DNA from: Macropodus opercularis | Taxonomy: Eukaryota; Chordata; Actinopteri; Anabantiformes; Osphronemidae | Direction of reading: 5' to 3' | NCBI GenBank assembly: GCA_030770545.1 | Contig: CM061105.1 | Span: 6,741,001-6,805,000 of the forward strand | DNA: 64,000 nt | Shown: positions 1 through 15,300 of the stretch, piece after piece | Layout: each line of letters begins with the position of its first letter | Numbering within the stretch: position 1 is the stretch's first letter | The notes under the pieces: generated by a model | Told to the model about the DNA's origin: nothing | What the model saw: the letters and a program-made list of their open reading frames with translations, nothing else | Databases searched by the model: none | Position numbers and translations under genes: made by a program

Positions 1-1670
1 TGACAACGACATACTGAACAAATTGGGGTGGAGAAGAGGATGCTGCTCCAACTCCTGAACAGCTTGGATCCTGCTGATCAAACCGTAGAACAGCCTAAGT
101 AAGGGACTTTTCCAGCTCTGCTCTGGAAAGGAATCTTGCAGGAAGCCATGCCTGCCAGCAGCCATGTACAATGTCTCCCCTGACAGTGGAGAGCTCTGAT
201 CCAACAGTATAAGTTACAGCAGAGTACATCAGTTAGTATTAACATAGCCATTGTTCATTTATACAATTACACATCGCATATAACAGCCCGTGTCCATTTG
301 CCTGAACACTCATCAGATCTACCGGTTCACAGGAGGTAAATGTGTTGGAACTTGACAGCTGTTGCTGTGCCGGGTTTCCTAGTAATACATTGTCACGTTG
401 GTAAACCTGTTTTCACCTTCCAATTTTCTTTTTAACTGTTTGCCAATGTTACGCTTTGGTAAATGAATGATTTAGTTAAAGTAATGTTGTCAAATGTTTC
501 CCCTTATCACCAGATATCATGCCACTTCTCTTAATGTTTCTATGTCATCATCTAAGTCAACAAACAATCTGTCAACATCTCCTGCGAGATGTTATCCTGT
601 AGCCTGGTGGAATATTTAATTGTGAATTTTGCTTTTCACTCTTGCCAAAATAAAGGGCAGCCAAGCCTTGGAAATGTTATCAAATGTCTCGGTTCATTTG
701 CAAATGTCAAGGCTCATAATGCTTTTTTTAGTTTTAAACAGAAATACTACAATATCCTTGAGCACACCGATAAAAAATAGACCCAAACAACCCCTGTTTG
801 GAATATTTTAGAATAAAAATAAAGAATAGAATAAAAAAGGACATTTTTAATTAAAAAAAAATGATGGTGAGTTAATTGATTTTATTTCCTTCGGCGAAGT
901 GAAACAAGTTTTGTCTTGACAAATATATATAGATGGCTGGATTTTGAATTGGCTTTGTTGTTCTTGTGCCTTCCAGTCCTCCACACACAGAGCTTATTCT
1001 TTGATCTTGACACAGTCCAGCACCTCAGATATACAACTAGTATACAATGCCATGGGAAGTGAAGAGATAACATTAACCTGGCGTCCTTGTCACATATTTT
1101 CCAGTGCTTAGAAGAAGAAGAAGTGACAGTGAATGTTACCTTTGTGCTGCGGAAAGTTCTCTGCTGTCGTTCTTACACAGACAGTATGAGTCGCTATGAA
1201 AGGAGCACTCTGTATGAGCATTACACCTGGTTTCTGTTTTCTCCACGGACTGCGACCGCAGTGCTTTTCTCTTTTAGTGGCACTCATGTGGAGAGATGAT
1301 ACGTGTGGATCCTGAATAGAGCGCCACAAAGGCTTCCAGATTGGGACCATTGAGTGGTTGTGGGCAGCTTTATTTTTTCTTTTTATTCTGCCAAGAAGTA
1401 TCTTTTGGCACACATTGACCATAGCGTGAGAACAATGAGGCTGTGCTGATTCTGGTTCCAATAACATGGCAGCGATGTCATGTGGTCATAATGTGCCAAT
1501 TGCTATTTTTGCCAAAAGTGTCTGAATAAAAGTTTATTTTTTATTAATATAGGTGTTTTAGTAGTTCAAAGCGAACTTGCTTTATAATATTTAACTTATT
1601 AAACATATTTTAGCCTTTATGTACCACCATTATGTACAACGTCTTATCACTTACTCAGAGAACTAGTTCA

Positions 1671-1713
<43 letters not shown>

Positions 1714-3328
1714 TAGTTTTGAGGTGCATTGTTTTAACTGCTTTGTTCAGTCGTCTGTATTTCATTCCCCTGATCTGTGTAAACTAGACATAAATGATTT
1801 TTATATTCTAGTGTCACGCACCATTGTATGTATGCATTTATGGAAACCTTTTTGTGGTAAATGAAATTTAGGCTTCACAGAGTTTTACTTAAAGCCTCCT
1901 GGAGTATAAGTTGTAATATTGACACTGCCTTCACAGAATATAGAAACAGAAATGCTGCGGTTAATCTCTGTTAATATGAATTATTGCATTGTTTAGACTA
2001 TGTCTTCCCACAGTGTGTATGTTATGCAATGCTCCTGGCGTTCCTCTGTGTTTGTAGTTGTTTTTCTCATTTCAAGAGTTCCATGTCAGACTAATGTCTG
2101 ACCTCTCAGCCATTTATCTCTGGCTCTACCACAAGACATGCTTTGCTGAAATGTTTACACTTGGTACTTACAACAATTAGCTTCCATGTCGTCCTCTGGA
2201 AACGAGTCCTAGCCATTGTGATTTGTGATTTTTCACTTTTCACTCGCTTGGATCCAGGTGTGGTCCTCGGCTCTTGTGTTTATGCTGCTCTGGGTGATGC
2301 TTGACGGCAGACATCGACACCACATCCAAACAATGGGCTGTTGCTCTGCTCGTCTCTCTTTGGCAGGTTAATCATTAGCATCTCCAGCCAGGGCAAAGGG
2401 GGTTGTAATATGTCGTATAAACTGCTTTGAGGCCCTAGTCTAAACTCTCTCACTCTCCTCTTACCCCCACTTCAGCTGTTTTTTGGCCCACCTTTAAAGA
2501 CTGCTACTAAATGGAGGTCACGTGAAGTGAAGTAGAAGGGATGATACATTTTTATTTTTTTAACAGTGCAACACTGTGTCTCTGAGATGCGATACTTAAC
2601 ATTGATTAAACATAATACAAACACACACACGCGATGCTATGAATGTCTACACGGTCTAAAAATGGTGGGGAGGAATTTATGGAATATCTAAGACGGGAAG
2701 CATGACTACAGCACAATGCCTCGGAGAACATGGCAGGAATGCACGCTATGGCTAAACATCCCTGTTTCTCACTATGCAATCAGACAGACAAGCTCACTCG
2801 ACCAGGAGAATGTGCTTGTTTGAAATCAGCATTCCTGTTTGAGTGCTTTTATGGGAGAGCTTCTTCATACACACATACCATCTCAAACCCTGTATATGTG
2901 TTTCTTCTAGATTCGCTCTTCTCCGTTTTCACCCTTATTCCTGATACTAATTGTTCACTCCTTATCTGGGACAAAGTAAACGGAGAGAGGTGTTCTCGCC
3001 CCCTACTGTGTTAAGACCACCCAGACAGCGATATCTCTGCTGCCTTCAACTCATTTTTTACACAAAGTAATAAATATATAACGTTGTCACTCTTAGAGAA
3101 TAGCGCATCTGTGATGTTGAACTGCTGGACTGCTCTACAAGGTGAGACTTAAATGATCTAGATAATGAGCTGGGATGACCTCATGGAAGCAATTAGTCTA
3201 TTTATACCCTGGATTGGGAAATAAAATGACCACAATATGCTCTTGTAAGCAATCAGTGTAATACGTTGTAGCAGGCGACTTGTCTCATCCGTTGTGTTTA
3301 CAAGTGTTATTTGTTGTTTCTTTTGCAG
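1..3328 (+). other. st3gal3 upstream intron (gene continues off the left edge)
   Basis: No coding exon could be supported here. The first recognisable st3gal3 exon starts at 3329 in the middle of the catalytic domain, so this stretch is best read as intron between it and exons to the left of the window. I looked for the preceding exon (stem and early catalytic region, which in human carries a VPPFG motif) and did not find it. A GT microsatellite lies at 1673-1710. Open frames here are short and show no family similarity. Confidence 0.6.
1673..1710. repeat. (GT)n microsatellite
   Basis: About 19 uninterrupted GT units, within the st3gal3 upstream intron. Confidence 0.98.
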
Positions 3329-6300
3329 AAAGAGTCATAGACAAAATTTTAACTGCCACAAAATCTTACCGTCTCCAAAAGGACCTGGACAGGTAAGTGC
3401 TATTATTCCATCCAGCCTATAGCAACAGGAAGTCCAGTCACGTCTTACTTTTACTAACTTACTAACAATGCTGGTTCCAGTCTCAGCTGTAAAAGATGCA
3501 TCATTGTGGGCAACGGGGGAATCCTGTCTAAAAAGTCTCTGGGCTCCCGCATAGATCAGTATGACGTTGTCGTGAGGTGAGAATATGATTTGAAATTTAT
3601 TTTACTGATTGATTCCATGGGCTTCGGAGCTGTTTTTTGGTCTGATTTCCACTTTTGTTCGCAGATTAAATCAAGCACCAGTAAGCGGCTATAGTAAGGA
3701 TGTAGGCACCAAAACCACCATGAGGATTACGTATCCAGAGGGGGCGATACAGAAGTCTGAGGATTATGAAAAAGACTCTCTTTTTGTTTTTTCTGCTTTT
3801 AAACCACTGGACTTCAGGTGGCTCAAACATATGATCTTCAAGGATGGGGTGAGAATGCATTTAAACAAAATCAAAAACTGTCTGCAGCACAACAAAACTC
3901 ATTCAACTTCCCCCCCTGATTCCAAAGCTTTTTTCCAGATAATGCTGAAATCATTTTGTAATTTGATTGCTTCTCAGGTTGCTTTTTTCGGTTAGGATGC
4001 TTTTATGAGGTCTGCTACCACTCAGCTAATGTTACTGGCGAGACTTCCTGCTCTTGTGTGTCTAAATGTGTCTGAATATTTGAGTTGTGTTTCAGCAGAA
4101 CATAGCTCTCTGGCCCCCCTTTCACATGCTGCACATTCCTCCCTAAAGAAATGTAAGCCACTGTAGCAAAGGAATTGAGATTCAAAACAAAGCTCTGCCA
4201 TACAGTCTTGGGTTGATTGAATGCTTCATACTCTGAAGGTATGTTAGCATTTCTTCTTGAGTTATGTCATGGATTTTAACCGGTTCTGCTCTTGCTGAAG
4301 TGGAGAGAATGAATGTATGTGCCAAATGTCAAGTCTTTTAAATGCCAATTCAGACATTGTATTCAAATGAATGGCTGTCAGCTGGCCTTTTAATCACAGG
4401 ACTGACTGATAGACAGAACGCACTGTCCCTTATCTTTAAGGTATTACAGCAGGCATTGCTTTAAAATGGCTCTTGTGGCCTCTGCTTTATATTCATTTTC
4501 AACAAAAAAAAGCTCTCGTAAGCACTTCAGATTCTCAGATTCACGTCTTGTTGAATAGTCTCTAGTGTCTCTTTGAGATCGTCTTGAGTTCATTCAAGTC
4601 CTGGACAATGGGAGTCTTTCGTATAAGCTCTTTATAGAGTTATTTATTAAAGTAGCAGAAGGATTATTATTTAAAGGACAATACTGGCAGTTAACCCAAA
4701 AATGTTAGTCACCTTTCTGAACTAAACCATTAGTGACATGCAGTATCTGCCAGTTGTACTTATTGATCTGCTTTGTGCTGGGTGGTGAGTACAGGTCTAT
4801 AGGATGTGATCGCATGGAGTCTGTTTCTGATAGTTTTGAACCATTGATGTGCATCAGTAGTCCAAATTATGCCTTTTTGTTGTGCTCTTCTGGTTTTTCT
4901 TGCTCTGGGAAGCGAATTCCGGTCCTGCAGCTTGACTGTTTCGCTTCCATGGCCCTGTCCAGCTTGTTTGGTGTCCTGTTAACTCATTTATGTGCTTGAG
5001 CCTTAGTTGGACCTGCTGCTGTTTCTGTGACTATTCAATTTGTGCTGTGCACAAACCCACCCAAACAGACTAGACAGACAGACTTAAACATAAGTAGAGG
5101 AGTACTGTACAGTTGGGGACGGTAGATGCTAATGCAAATCATTTGAATTTGGAAAACAGAGGAAAGATGCATAGATGGGATGCATCTGGTATAATTGACC
5201 TGGGCTCTGGCGTCAGACGCGATGTCTTTGATCTGCTGAGGAAGGAAGAGAATTGTTTGTCATGGGTTGAAAATCAGGGAACAAACAGGGTTAGGTGATA
5301 ATACAGCAGAAGAGAACTGACACATGTGAACACGTCTGCACAGTCTTTGTTTTTATTCATCTGCTGTTTTGATGTGCTATCTTGTAACACATCACGCCAC
5401 CAGGCAAATTGTTTCTAGCACGTTAGTTAAGCTCAGCTCAATTTCAGGGACATTGTGCATAAACAGACATCAGTGTAACAACGCTCACAAAAAGCAGCAA
5501 ACAGTGGAATTACAAATGAACGCGCATAGACTCAGAGCGTTTGTTGTGAGAGATGAGAATGACCGCAATTAGGGCTGACTGATACGGATGTGTTTTCAAA
5601 GTCAGCACCGTAAACACCGCGCCAAAGACTGCAAGGAAAGTAATCTCCAGCATGCACGCCATGCAAGTGTGTAGTTTGGTCAGTGACGTGAACACTGGGC
5701 GACGTGGTACTGTAGTTAGCGTTGGCTAGCTGAAATGTAAACAGGGAGGCTGAGCTGTGCTCTGGGCCAAGGTGGCAGTTCACTCCAGGGCGGTGGTAAA
5801 CGGCAGTACTCGCCGTTCCTGGCAAATAAAGCAATAATCAATGCAAAGTTGGATCCGTGCTGTGATCAAGTTTTTGTGCTGTGTGCACCACGTCCACTTT
5901 ATACAAATTAAAACAATCACTTCAGCAGAGTATAAACAGTAATTCACACAAGTACGCAAAGAGCAGAATAGTCATACATAAAAAATATGTGGTACAGTTT
6001 AGTTATACATGTACCACATAAATGTGTGTCTGTGTGTGTAAAGATGACAATATTTATCCTCCATATTTATATATTATATATAAATGTTATCTGCTTACTG
6101 GTGGATTGTACGTCTTGATAAAGTCATGAAAATAACTGACAAACGGTTAATCTTACTCACACCAAGTATTAAATGAGTTGTGTGTTTACATTTGCCTTTT
6201 GAAACTTAAAACTGTGACGTCAACAGATCTTTATTTTTTACAGTTGCTAATTGACGCTTATTAACATGAGAAAATCTATGTAAATCAGTGAAAGACATTA

Positions 6301-9300
6301 CGTGTGATAAAACGATAGGCTCTACTGTAAGTGACTGTAAGCCTGCCTCTCTTTCCACGGGATTCCAGATATGTGAAGTAACTTAGGACAGTGATGATCC
6401 GCTTTTACATCTGTTGGTCCAGCAGCTTTTTGTATAACCTGCACACTCGCAGCTGGAAGGGATGCAAAACCCTTTTACTCTATTCAGTGGTTATGAAAGA
6501 CAGTGACTTTATTTTTTTTCTTTGATGGGTTTGTTTGTGGTTGGTACACAGTCGTTGTGCAGCTGCAAGTTACTCATCTAGCCAGAGGTCAGCAGCTTGA
6601 CTATCCTGTGCTGCTGTGGCTTTTCAGCTGCCTTCAGCGCAGTGTTGGATGGCTCAACAGAATACAAATTAGTGAGGCAATTTCTCCGTCTGTTATTTGT
6701 GTTCTGTATACGCTCACTCACACAGCCTCCCACCCTTTCACATACACAATCCCATGAACTCCAGGGCAAAATTCAGATTTGAAAACCCGACCTTGGTTGT
6801 GACCGAGTCTTTAGCTTCCAGATCCAGTTGTCTCTCTGAAAGCATTTAACATGATGAGCGAGGCAGTCTACTGTATCTGCAGCATCACAAGGCTTTCGAC
6901 TTAATCCCTCCTTACTGCAGGTCTATGTGATTGCGACTCAGCTCTGTCACTCAGCCTGAAAGTCTGAGCCCGTGTTTGCAGCAGCCAGGTTGATTGCCCA
7001 GTTTCATGTTGTTTACAAATGTGCTCAAACATGATTTCCACGATTGTTGATTCTTCTCTTTTTTTTCCTCATGTGTGTCTAGATTTGATTTTTCTCCCTC
7101 CCCTCATGCATAGCTCGCACTCACGGCTCATGCACACACAGCCGCACTTGTTTGTATATGCAGGGATATTTTCAAACAGAGCCAGTGAAGGATATACAGC
7201 CGGTGGTAAACACAGGGTTTGAAGGTGGAGTGTCAGTGTTCTCTCTCTCCTGTTTGTTTACAGGAGCTCTCCTTCCTTGCTTCAAGCCAGAGAGATAAAT
7301 CATGATGGAGACAATTTAAGAAACAGAGCACTGTCCCTTAATTAGACATCAGCTGTTGCTTTTTATTCTGATCAAAATGTGATTATCGAATCGCTAGTGC
7401 AGAAAACATATATCTTATGCAATATTAGAAGGGTGTTCAATAACCTGACAGAATCTACATATGACGAATGTCCAAATCACCTGCTGGTGTTTTGCCTTCG
7501 TGTCGTTACACTTGAACGTTCAGGTTTTTGCACTTTACCAAGTGAAGCTTTACCTGTTGTTTTGCTCAGTCTGCGCATTAAAATGGAAATTACAGCTTTA
7601 TGTCTCTTTTTTAAAAATCCCAAACATCTGTGCATACGTCCAAAAGGAGCATGCATACAAGCATTCATAAACATTTACATACTTGTATACATGGAGTTTG
7701 AACATGAACTAAGTGACTAACATAGGCTCCAGATGTGACTGATTAGCATCAGTGTTATGTTTCAAAAATGAGTCACCTACCTACCCTGCTTTGATTAACA
7801 CTCCAACCTATAAGTTCCCTTATGGTTTTGATGTTTGTTAATTATGTTTACGTATGACTTTAATATGTAAAAATAGGCAGAATAGAGCTTGATTTAGACT
7901 TTGGTGTGAAACTGGTTACCTGTTGCAGCCCAGAGGCCGTGGTGCGTATATAAGCATCCATGGTCTCGTGTGTTGCCGTCGTTTCCATCATCTGTTGCAA
8001 TTTCTGTGTGGAGACATGGGTTTCACACATAAAATAACCTCAGACCAAAAAAGACAAACCATCGTGACCTCAGTGAGGTTACAGTTCACTTTATGTGTCA
8101 AAAAACCACAGGCAAACGGGTAAATTCTTCAGATTCCTGCCTCACTGCGTTCTGCCTCAAAGCTGTTCAAAGGTTTTACCGCTAAGGTTCTCAAAAAACA
8201 GTTTGCTCAGCACCAAGCACCTACTTTGCAAAAAAAAACTCCCCGTTCTGTTCCTCTCTGGTGAAACGCTGCAACTTGTAAACTTTAAGGCCCAACATGT
8301 ACACACTGCTAATGACCTCCAGACCTGTCTTAATTGTGATTCTTAGCAGTTCAGGGCTGCCGTTCTCCACCCCCCAAATTGCTCGAAGGCTGTTTTCCGG
8401 AATCTGCTCCACCTCGTTTCAGTCGTCTCTTGCATCCATAAACATCTAGCACAACCACATCCCCACGTTGTGGCTCACATACAGTAGGGAGCAACAGTTT
8501 GATAGCTGACTGTCAAGAAAGGACGCGTATTCAGAGTTTTCTAGTGAACAGCCAGGAATAGATCAGACCTGAACAGTATCTGGTGGCATGCCAGTCTGCA
8601 TTTACTACTACTTGTGTACTTGTGGCGTGAGCTGAAGTATGTTTATGTGTGTTTACATTGAAGGGCCGTGAAGCCACCTGTAGTAACCAAGCAGATGTGA
8701 GACATTCTGTTCCTCACTTTCGCCTTGTGCGGCGTCCTCGCTTACTGCTCCAAGCCTCTGCGCTCCTCACTCAGTCCACTGGGAGCTATAAACCGATACG
8801 TCTGCCTCACTCAACGAAGAGAAACGTTTTAGATTCAACGCGAGTCCAGTTTCATTGACTTGCGCTTCAAGCCACGCTGAAACCAAACCACACGTAAAGC
8901 TGTAAACGCAGGGCTCGAAGCCAAACTCTTTCTTTTTTAGGCATTTTTACATGCGTCTAGTAAAGTGCAACTGAGCTGCATTTTGAAATTCAGAGGGTTT
9001 ATTTTGTGTCGTCCTCACTAACCTTTACTTGGATCGTCTCATAATTAGTAGTTTTCTTCAGAACCTTCACTGGTCATAAATGTTTTCAAAACAGAGAAAT
9101 CGGGGGAACCTCAACCTGCTTCTTTGTATTGACTGAATGTGGCATATTTTCTGGTTTAACGCTCCTTTTATCTTTCTTCCTATCGCTCTGTGTCCTGACC
9201 CACATCATGTTTTCCACCTGTTTGATCTCGCACTTCTCTTTGCTTATAGTAACTCCTCTATTTGTCTCATTTAATCCAGTGCTTTGAGCTCATTTGCTGA

Positions 9301-12300
9301 TGCTTTGTGTAGCTGTGATTTCTTGCTTTCTGCAGCGCTTAAATTACAAGACAAATACACTTAGCAGTAGCAAAGTCCCAGTGCATCTGACAACGCTGGC
9401 ATAAAGAGCCTGGGTGTTGTTATAAACCCGCAAGCTTTATGTTGAGCTTTGATGTAACATTGGGATCTTTTCATAGACAGTAGAGTTGATACCTGTAGAG
9501 TCATTCAACAGTTGTTCCTCCTCACTGAGGCTTAATCTTAGGAGTGCCAGGAACTCTCAATGTCATGACATTATTCTGCTTTTACTAACCTTTCCTCTGG
9601 GATTACAGCAAGTAGTTTGTATAGTCAACGTGTATGTGACATTATACTTATATTTGAGTGATGCGTGTCTATATATATTTTACAGTTGACTCGCGTTACT
9701 GTAAACATATTGAAGTAATATTTACCTAATATAACCCGTTTTTGTTGATCATTATACTGATGGCACAGCATGTTATGGAGTAGCAAACAATAGCAATCCT
9801 TGGTTTCTGCCCTGTTTTGGGGAATGCAGTAGAAGTAGGAGGAGGAAACTTGCCTAGTGTAACGTGACGAGTGGACCTGGAAGGCCCCACTTCTCGCCTT
9901 CATCTCCTTGTGTTGCAGACAATCAACGCTTCCTGTCCCAGGTTGTTTCAACAGGTGCTTTATTGAAGCATTGCAGCCTTGTGCACACACTTAAATCTAA
10001 TAATCCAGACCAATTTACCGATAAAGCTGTCGCACTAAGGGGGGAAACGTCCATTTCCTCTCTGACCATTGCCCAGCGACAGCCCAACCAGTTAAGCCAC
10101 ACACGTCTCTTCACCTTTGAGCATGTGTGTGTCAGAACTTTGAGTAAGTGGTGTAGAGCCACTCTGCAGCTTCCTGCTCTGTGTCCAAATGTGGTGTTTC
10201 TCTTGAAACCTATACACACTCACACAGAGGTTAGCGGTCAGTCCACGGTGGAACTCACATCCTGTTCCCTGAAGGCTATTTGGGAAAGGTTTGAGCTCTG
10301 CTCCTGGTTATGTTCATTTTCAGAAGTTATTTAACTGTGAGAGTTGCTTTTAACATTTATTTACCCAGAAGGGCCTTGACTCACTGTGTATCATAGGAGC
10401 TCTTCTGTTAAAGTTAAACACCCTGCTCAAAGCAGCCTAGTGGCTCAGGATCATGGAGTATCTTTAACTATTCCTGTCTATAATCAATGGTAGTTTTAGT
10501 CGGTGACCTTTCAGTGTGAATACACACACACTGGTTGCTGTTGCATTTCTCAGAGCCACCTGTACTTGCCTGCATGTCTTCAAAGAGCTCCCCACCCCAT
10601 CATGTTTGCGTCTGTGTACATGTCAGGTCATAGCTGTGCAAAGTGAGGGGTGTGTGTTGTGTGTCAATAGTTTCTCTCATTCCGAGAATAAAGAAAAAAA
10701 AAATGCATCACTCTCTCCTTTTTCTTTTTTTCTTTTTTTTTTTTTTTTCAGCGTACACAGACGCGCACACATCTAAACAGTGCAGCTAAATAGATTTCTG
10801 GCAAACACAAGCTGTGTTGACAGGAGAGATGAGCTGCTGTTCCTGTTGCAGCTTGCCGAAGGCACAGAGCCGGGCCCGCGTTTTAAAAAGAGCTGCCACT
10901 GTTGAAGCCACAAAGCCGGCTGACTTGTTGCTACTGCCTCAGCCAAGACACACAAACACACATACAGACGTGTATTCCTGTATCAAAGGCGGCCGGGCGG
11001 GTGCCTGCCTATTTGAACAGGTGAATCCCATTTATATCTGCTGACCCTGTTGGCTTAATGCCTTTTAGGAAGTCGTGCTGTTAGGAGAGGCAATCACATA
11101 CTGCTTTTTCATTGTCCCTTTTATTAAGATGAGTTTTGATGTAATGCTGTGAACGTCGACGTGCTGAGCGCCTGACTTGTTAATCACGCTTTGTTCAGAG
11201 GGCAGAATGAGGAATCCGTTATCAGTCGGTTAAGACACCTTTTCGTATCTTTGTGTCTAAGTATCTAAAAGCTTAGTGGCTTTTCTTGTATGACTAAGTT
11301 GAATAAGTGCGTTTCATTACATAATTTTATTCAGGTGGCGCTGCAGGCCTGTCTGACAGGTTACCCTAGCGACTGATGATAATTGCTGTGTGTAAAAAAA
11401 AAAAAAAAACCTGAGGTCTCACAGAACACCCTCAGGTCAAGGTGTGATTGAAACCATTTCCTGTCAAATGCCGTGTTTAAATTCAGATGTTGGTTAGGTT
11501 ACTACTTTGTGATTTCTGATTTCCCACTTTGATGTTGTTTAAAGGATCCGTTTTGGATTCATCATTACCTTAAATCACAAATCAATCATAAATCCTAAAA
11601 ATAGAATTGGACTGAAATTAACTCTCCAATTAAACCTTTCTACTACTTCTATTACATTACATTAATTCTTCCATAAAATGTAATGTAAAAGCCTGAAGAA
11701 CAACAAAAATTTAGTTGAAATCAAAGTTTACGAAGCTTTAAAGTCTGCAGTGCTACACCCCTGAACCACGGGGGTCAAACTTACTGGCGTTCTGCGAGGT
11801 CCTCACCCTGACTTCACCCGCCGACGGCCTAAAAGCCATTTCACTAATCAGTGGTAGAAGACGTCTGGGTTCTGGTTGGCTCCTGTATTTATGTCAGTAG
11901 GGTGTTGATGGATACGGATAAATTCACTGATCAAGAAAGTTCAATATTTCTGTTGAAGGTGACTCATGGATGGTCTGCTCTTGTCTCTGTCTGTTTCCTT
12001 CTCTGTACTTCAGAGAGTTACGGAGGGATTTTGGAAGTCTGTGGCTGACAAAGTGCCTCGGTCGCCGAGCGAAATACGAATCCTCAATCCCTACTTCATC
12101 CAGGAGGCTGCCTTCCAGTTCATAGGCCTGCCCATCAACAATGGCCTAATGGGCAAAGGGGTAAGACTGACACAAGTAGACACTGACCCTGCTCTTTGTC
12201 ATCGGAATGAGACCGTCCTTAGGAAGACTTGTTGCACTGAAGTAGATGAAGGTAGCAGTGTCCCTCCCCTGCATGAGTAACACAACCTACACTTTCTATT

Positions 12301-15300
12301 TTAACACTTCCACAGGGGAAAATAGTCATTTAAGAGGAAATACCAGAGCATTTCTTGTTGTTGACATTGCTGAAATAGTCCAGACAGAACCCCAAACCAC
12401 TCTACCTTTTAATGTAACTCACTGATGTATGTGCTGACTGTCTGGAGCTAGTTTGTCTTGACATGTGACCTCTATACGAGGACATTTTGTTAGAGAGATG
12501 TCTTCTATTGGCTATGGACCAGAGTACAGAGCCTTGTGAACTGATATGTGTATCCGTAGTTCCATATTTTAGTAGTATCGCAGGGGACACGAGCGTATCT
12601 GTGTAACTCTGCCCTCTGGGGCCACCACCACACCCCTGAATGAACTCCTCTCGGTAACATGTGTTCAACATGTGGGATTCTGGCCTCAGCGTGTATGCGT
12701 GTGTGAGAGAGAAAAACAGTGCGGGGTCATTTGTGTTTGTGTCTGGGTGTTTGCAGCGCTGTCTCATACAATACAAGCTGCAGAACTGTATGATTTGGCG
12801 CAGTGCTTCCCTAAAACACGGTCCTGTCTCTTCTCTGACTGTCACTGTGTATGTTTATGTGCACGGAAATTAATGAGCAGGCTATTTGTTGTACGAGTGT
12901 TTATGTTGAGTGTGTGTGTGCCTAAATTAATCTGTATTAGAACACACAGTAGGGGGTTGACCAGCTGCTGGTTCAGCTCCACCTTCCCTGAGGGCTGCAA
13001 ATCAGCGTAATGATTTAAATGGGGCCTCCCTTCACTCTTTCTTCTGCGCCCCTTTTTTTTTTAAACGTGGGGAACAAGAGAGTGAGAAGAGTGTGTGTGC
13101 GTATCCACACACTCTTTTCCCCCCTCTCTTGTTCTCCAACACACACACCAGACCCCGTACCCCCAAGATCTCTAGCAGCCCAGGGCAGTTAGGAAGTACA
13201 GTTCAACCCTGTAGATCACTGTGTCATTGCAGGGGTCGTGTCTTAAAGTTAATAGTTAATCACTGAGTGCTCAGAGTCGCTTAGCAGCAGTGGAGCAGAA
13301 CAAAGGCCAACGTATGCGGCAGAAGAGGTAGCAGCTCAGATACACGAGTGAGACTCAACATCTGCCACATCTACTGTACAGTTACCTCAACATCGCAACA
13401 CAGCGCAGCTTTTACATTCACGTCCAAGACTCCCTGCCTTATTCACAACGCACTTTTTCTGTGCGTGTGTGTGTGCTGAAAGGTTTTTACAGCCTGCGTC
13501 TCTGTTTTTACTGCAGAACATTCCAACTTTGGGGACAGTTGCCATAACGATGGCGCTGCATAACTGTGATGAGGTGGCGGTGGCTGGTTTCGGGTACGAC
13601 ATGAACATGCCCAACGCACCCCTGCATTACTACGAGGATGTCAAGATGTCCGCTATTAAGGAGGTGAGCACTTTCTTCCACTAGAAAGTCAGCACATAAT
13701 AAAGAAGCTATTATATTGGAAGATTTCTAAATGAATGTAGTGTGACATAATCCCCACGCTGATGAGAACAGCATGTTGTGATTTCTCGCCATCCAGTCTG
13801 CTTTCTGAAGAAACAAACAACTGTAATTTTGATGAGGAGTGACCACAAGTCCAGTTTGAACTGGCTTACAGCCAACACACATTAACTACAAAGCAATGGC
13901 TGTTTGGGCTGAGGGTAATATTAGTCCAGGTTTTCATGAAATGAATTCGCCTCAGCTTTTTTATTTACATCAAAAGACATTGTGCGTCAGTTAAAACGTG
14001 TCCCGTTTTGGCTGCTCAAGCACCAGTTTCTCAATACTTTGAACCTTCTCACTTAGTAATTGGGCGTTTGTTTTTTTTATTTGCTATGAAATGTACTTTA
14101 ATTAAATACATTGGTAAACTTCACTAAGACAAATCCACATAATAGAAATTGTAGATTTGAAATTAACTAAAAATAAATAAATAAATGGTGAAAAGATGTC
14201 TGTAGACTGAAGTGCGCGGCTTTTATGTCACTATAGCAACGTGCTAACTGCGTTGTTTGAACGATGGCTTTCCTGACAGGCCGCTCTCCTCGCCATCAGT
14301 CAGTGTTTACGCTGAAACCCAGTGGAACCAAAGATGTCACCCATGTGCTGACATGGTGTAAACCATGAGCTCAGTATGATGATAACCTTTGTCTAAACTC
14401 ACAGTGAACCTTGGCATTTATCATTATCATCTCCATCAGTATTGTCATCGTCAGCCACACATGGCTAATTAATGTGAATACTTGGTCTTTTATGTTGGGA
14501 GCACCAGCTGTTTTTTTTTTTATACCACATACAGGAGTAGACAGTTTGCTCTTACTGAGGTCACCTGCTTTTATTTACCTGATCCTCAGTTTTTTTACCT
14601 CACTGCTGATCAAGGTTAGAAGATATTTAGCAAAGCTGCTATGAAATGTACTTTTTGTCCATGAAAGATGTTTCTCATAATGACAGACTTCCAGAGAATT
14701 ATTGCCCCAGTCCCTCAGCTGCGTGGCGCTCTGTAATCTTTCACTTTTTCCAGGCTGTGCACAGCAGAGGGAATGTGCTTTATGTGCAGCGCCTTAAATC
14801 AAAATGTGTAACGATGTTAAGATGGAATATCAGAATAGATGGGAGACTTATAAGTGCTGAAATAAAACAGAAGTATGGGAATGTTTGTGATGGATGTGTG
14901 ACGGTTGTTGGCTGATGGTCTCCTATAACATGCTCAGATGTAGTTAATGAATGGTTCTGGTCTTTGTGCTTCAAAAGCAGAGCTCATGAAACGCTTCCCC
15001 TGAGTTGCCCACTCGGTCTAAAAAAAAAAATAAAGAAAGGAAAAAAAGATGGCGCTGAACTGACAGACCTCCAAAGACCTTTTTGTTTTCCAACATACGC
15101 TTCTGTAAAATGTGATCCACTTGACATGACATTTGACTCTGAAAACAGCATTTCAATTAGATGTGTTATGCTCTTTTCCAGTCAAACTGTAGCTTATTGT
15201 TCCTCGTTGCGCCTAGTGTGACCCATCCCACAGTGGAGGTTCGGCTCAGACAGGCCCAGAGCCCCAAGGACCGTCTTGCAGTCCATCCGAGTCTTGCAGG

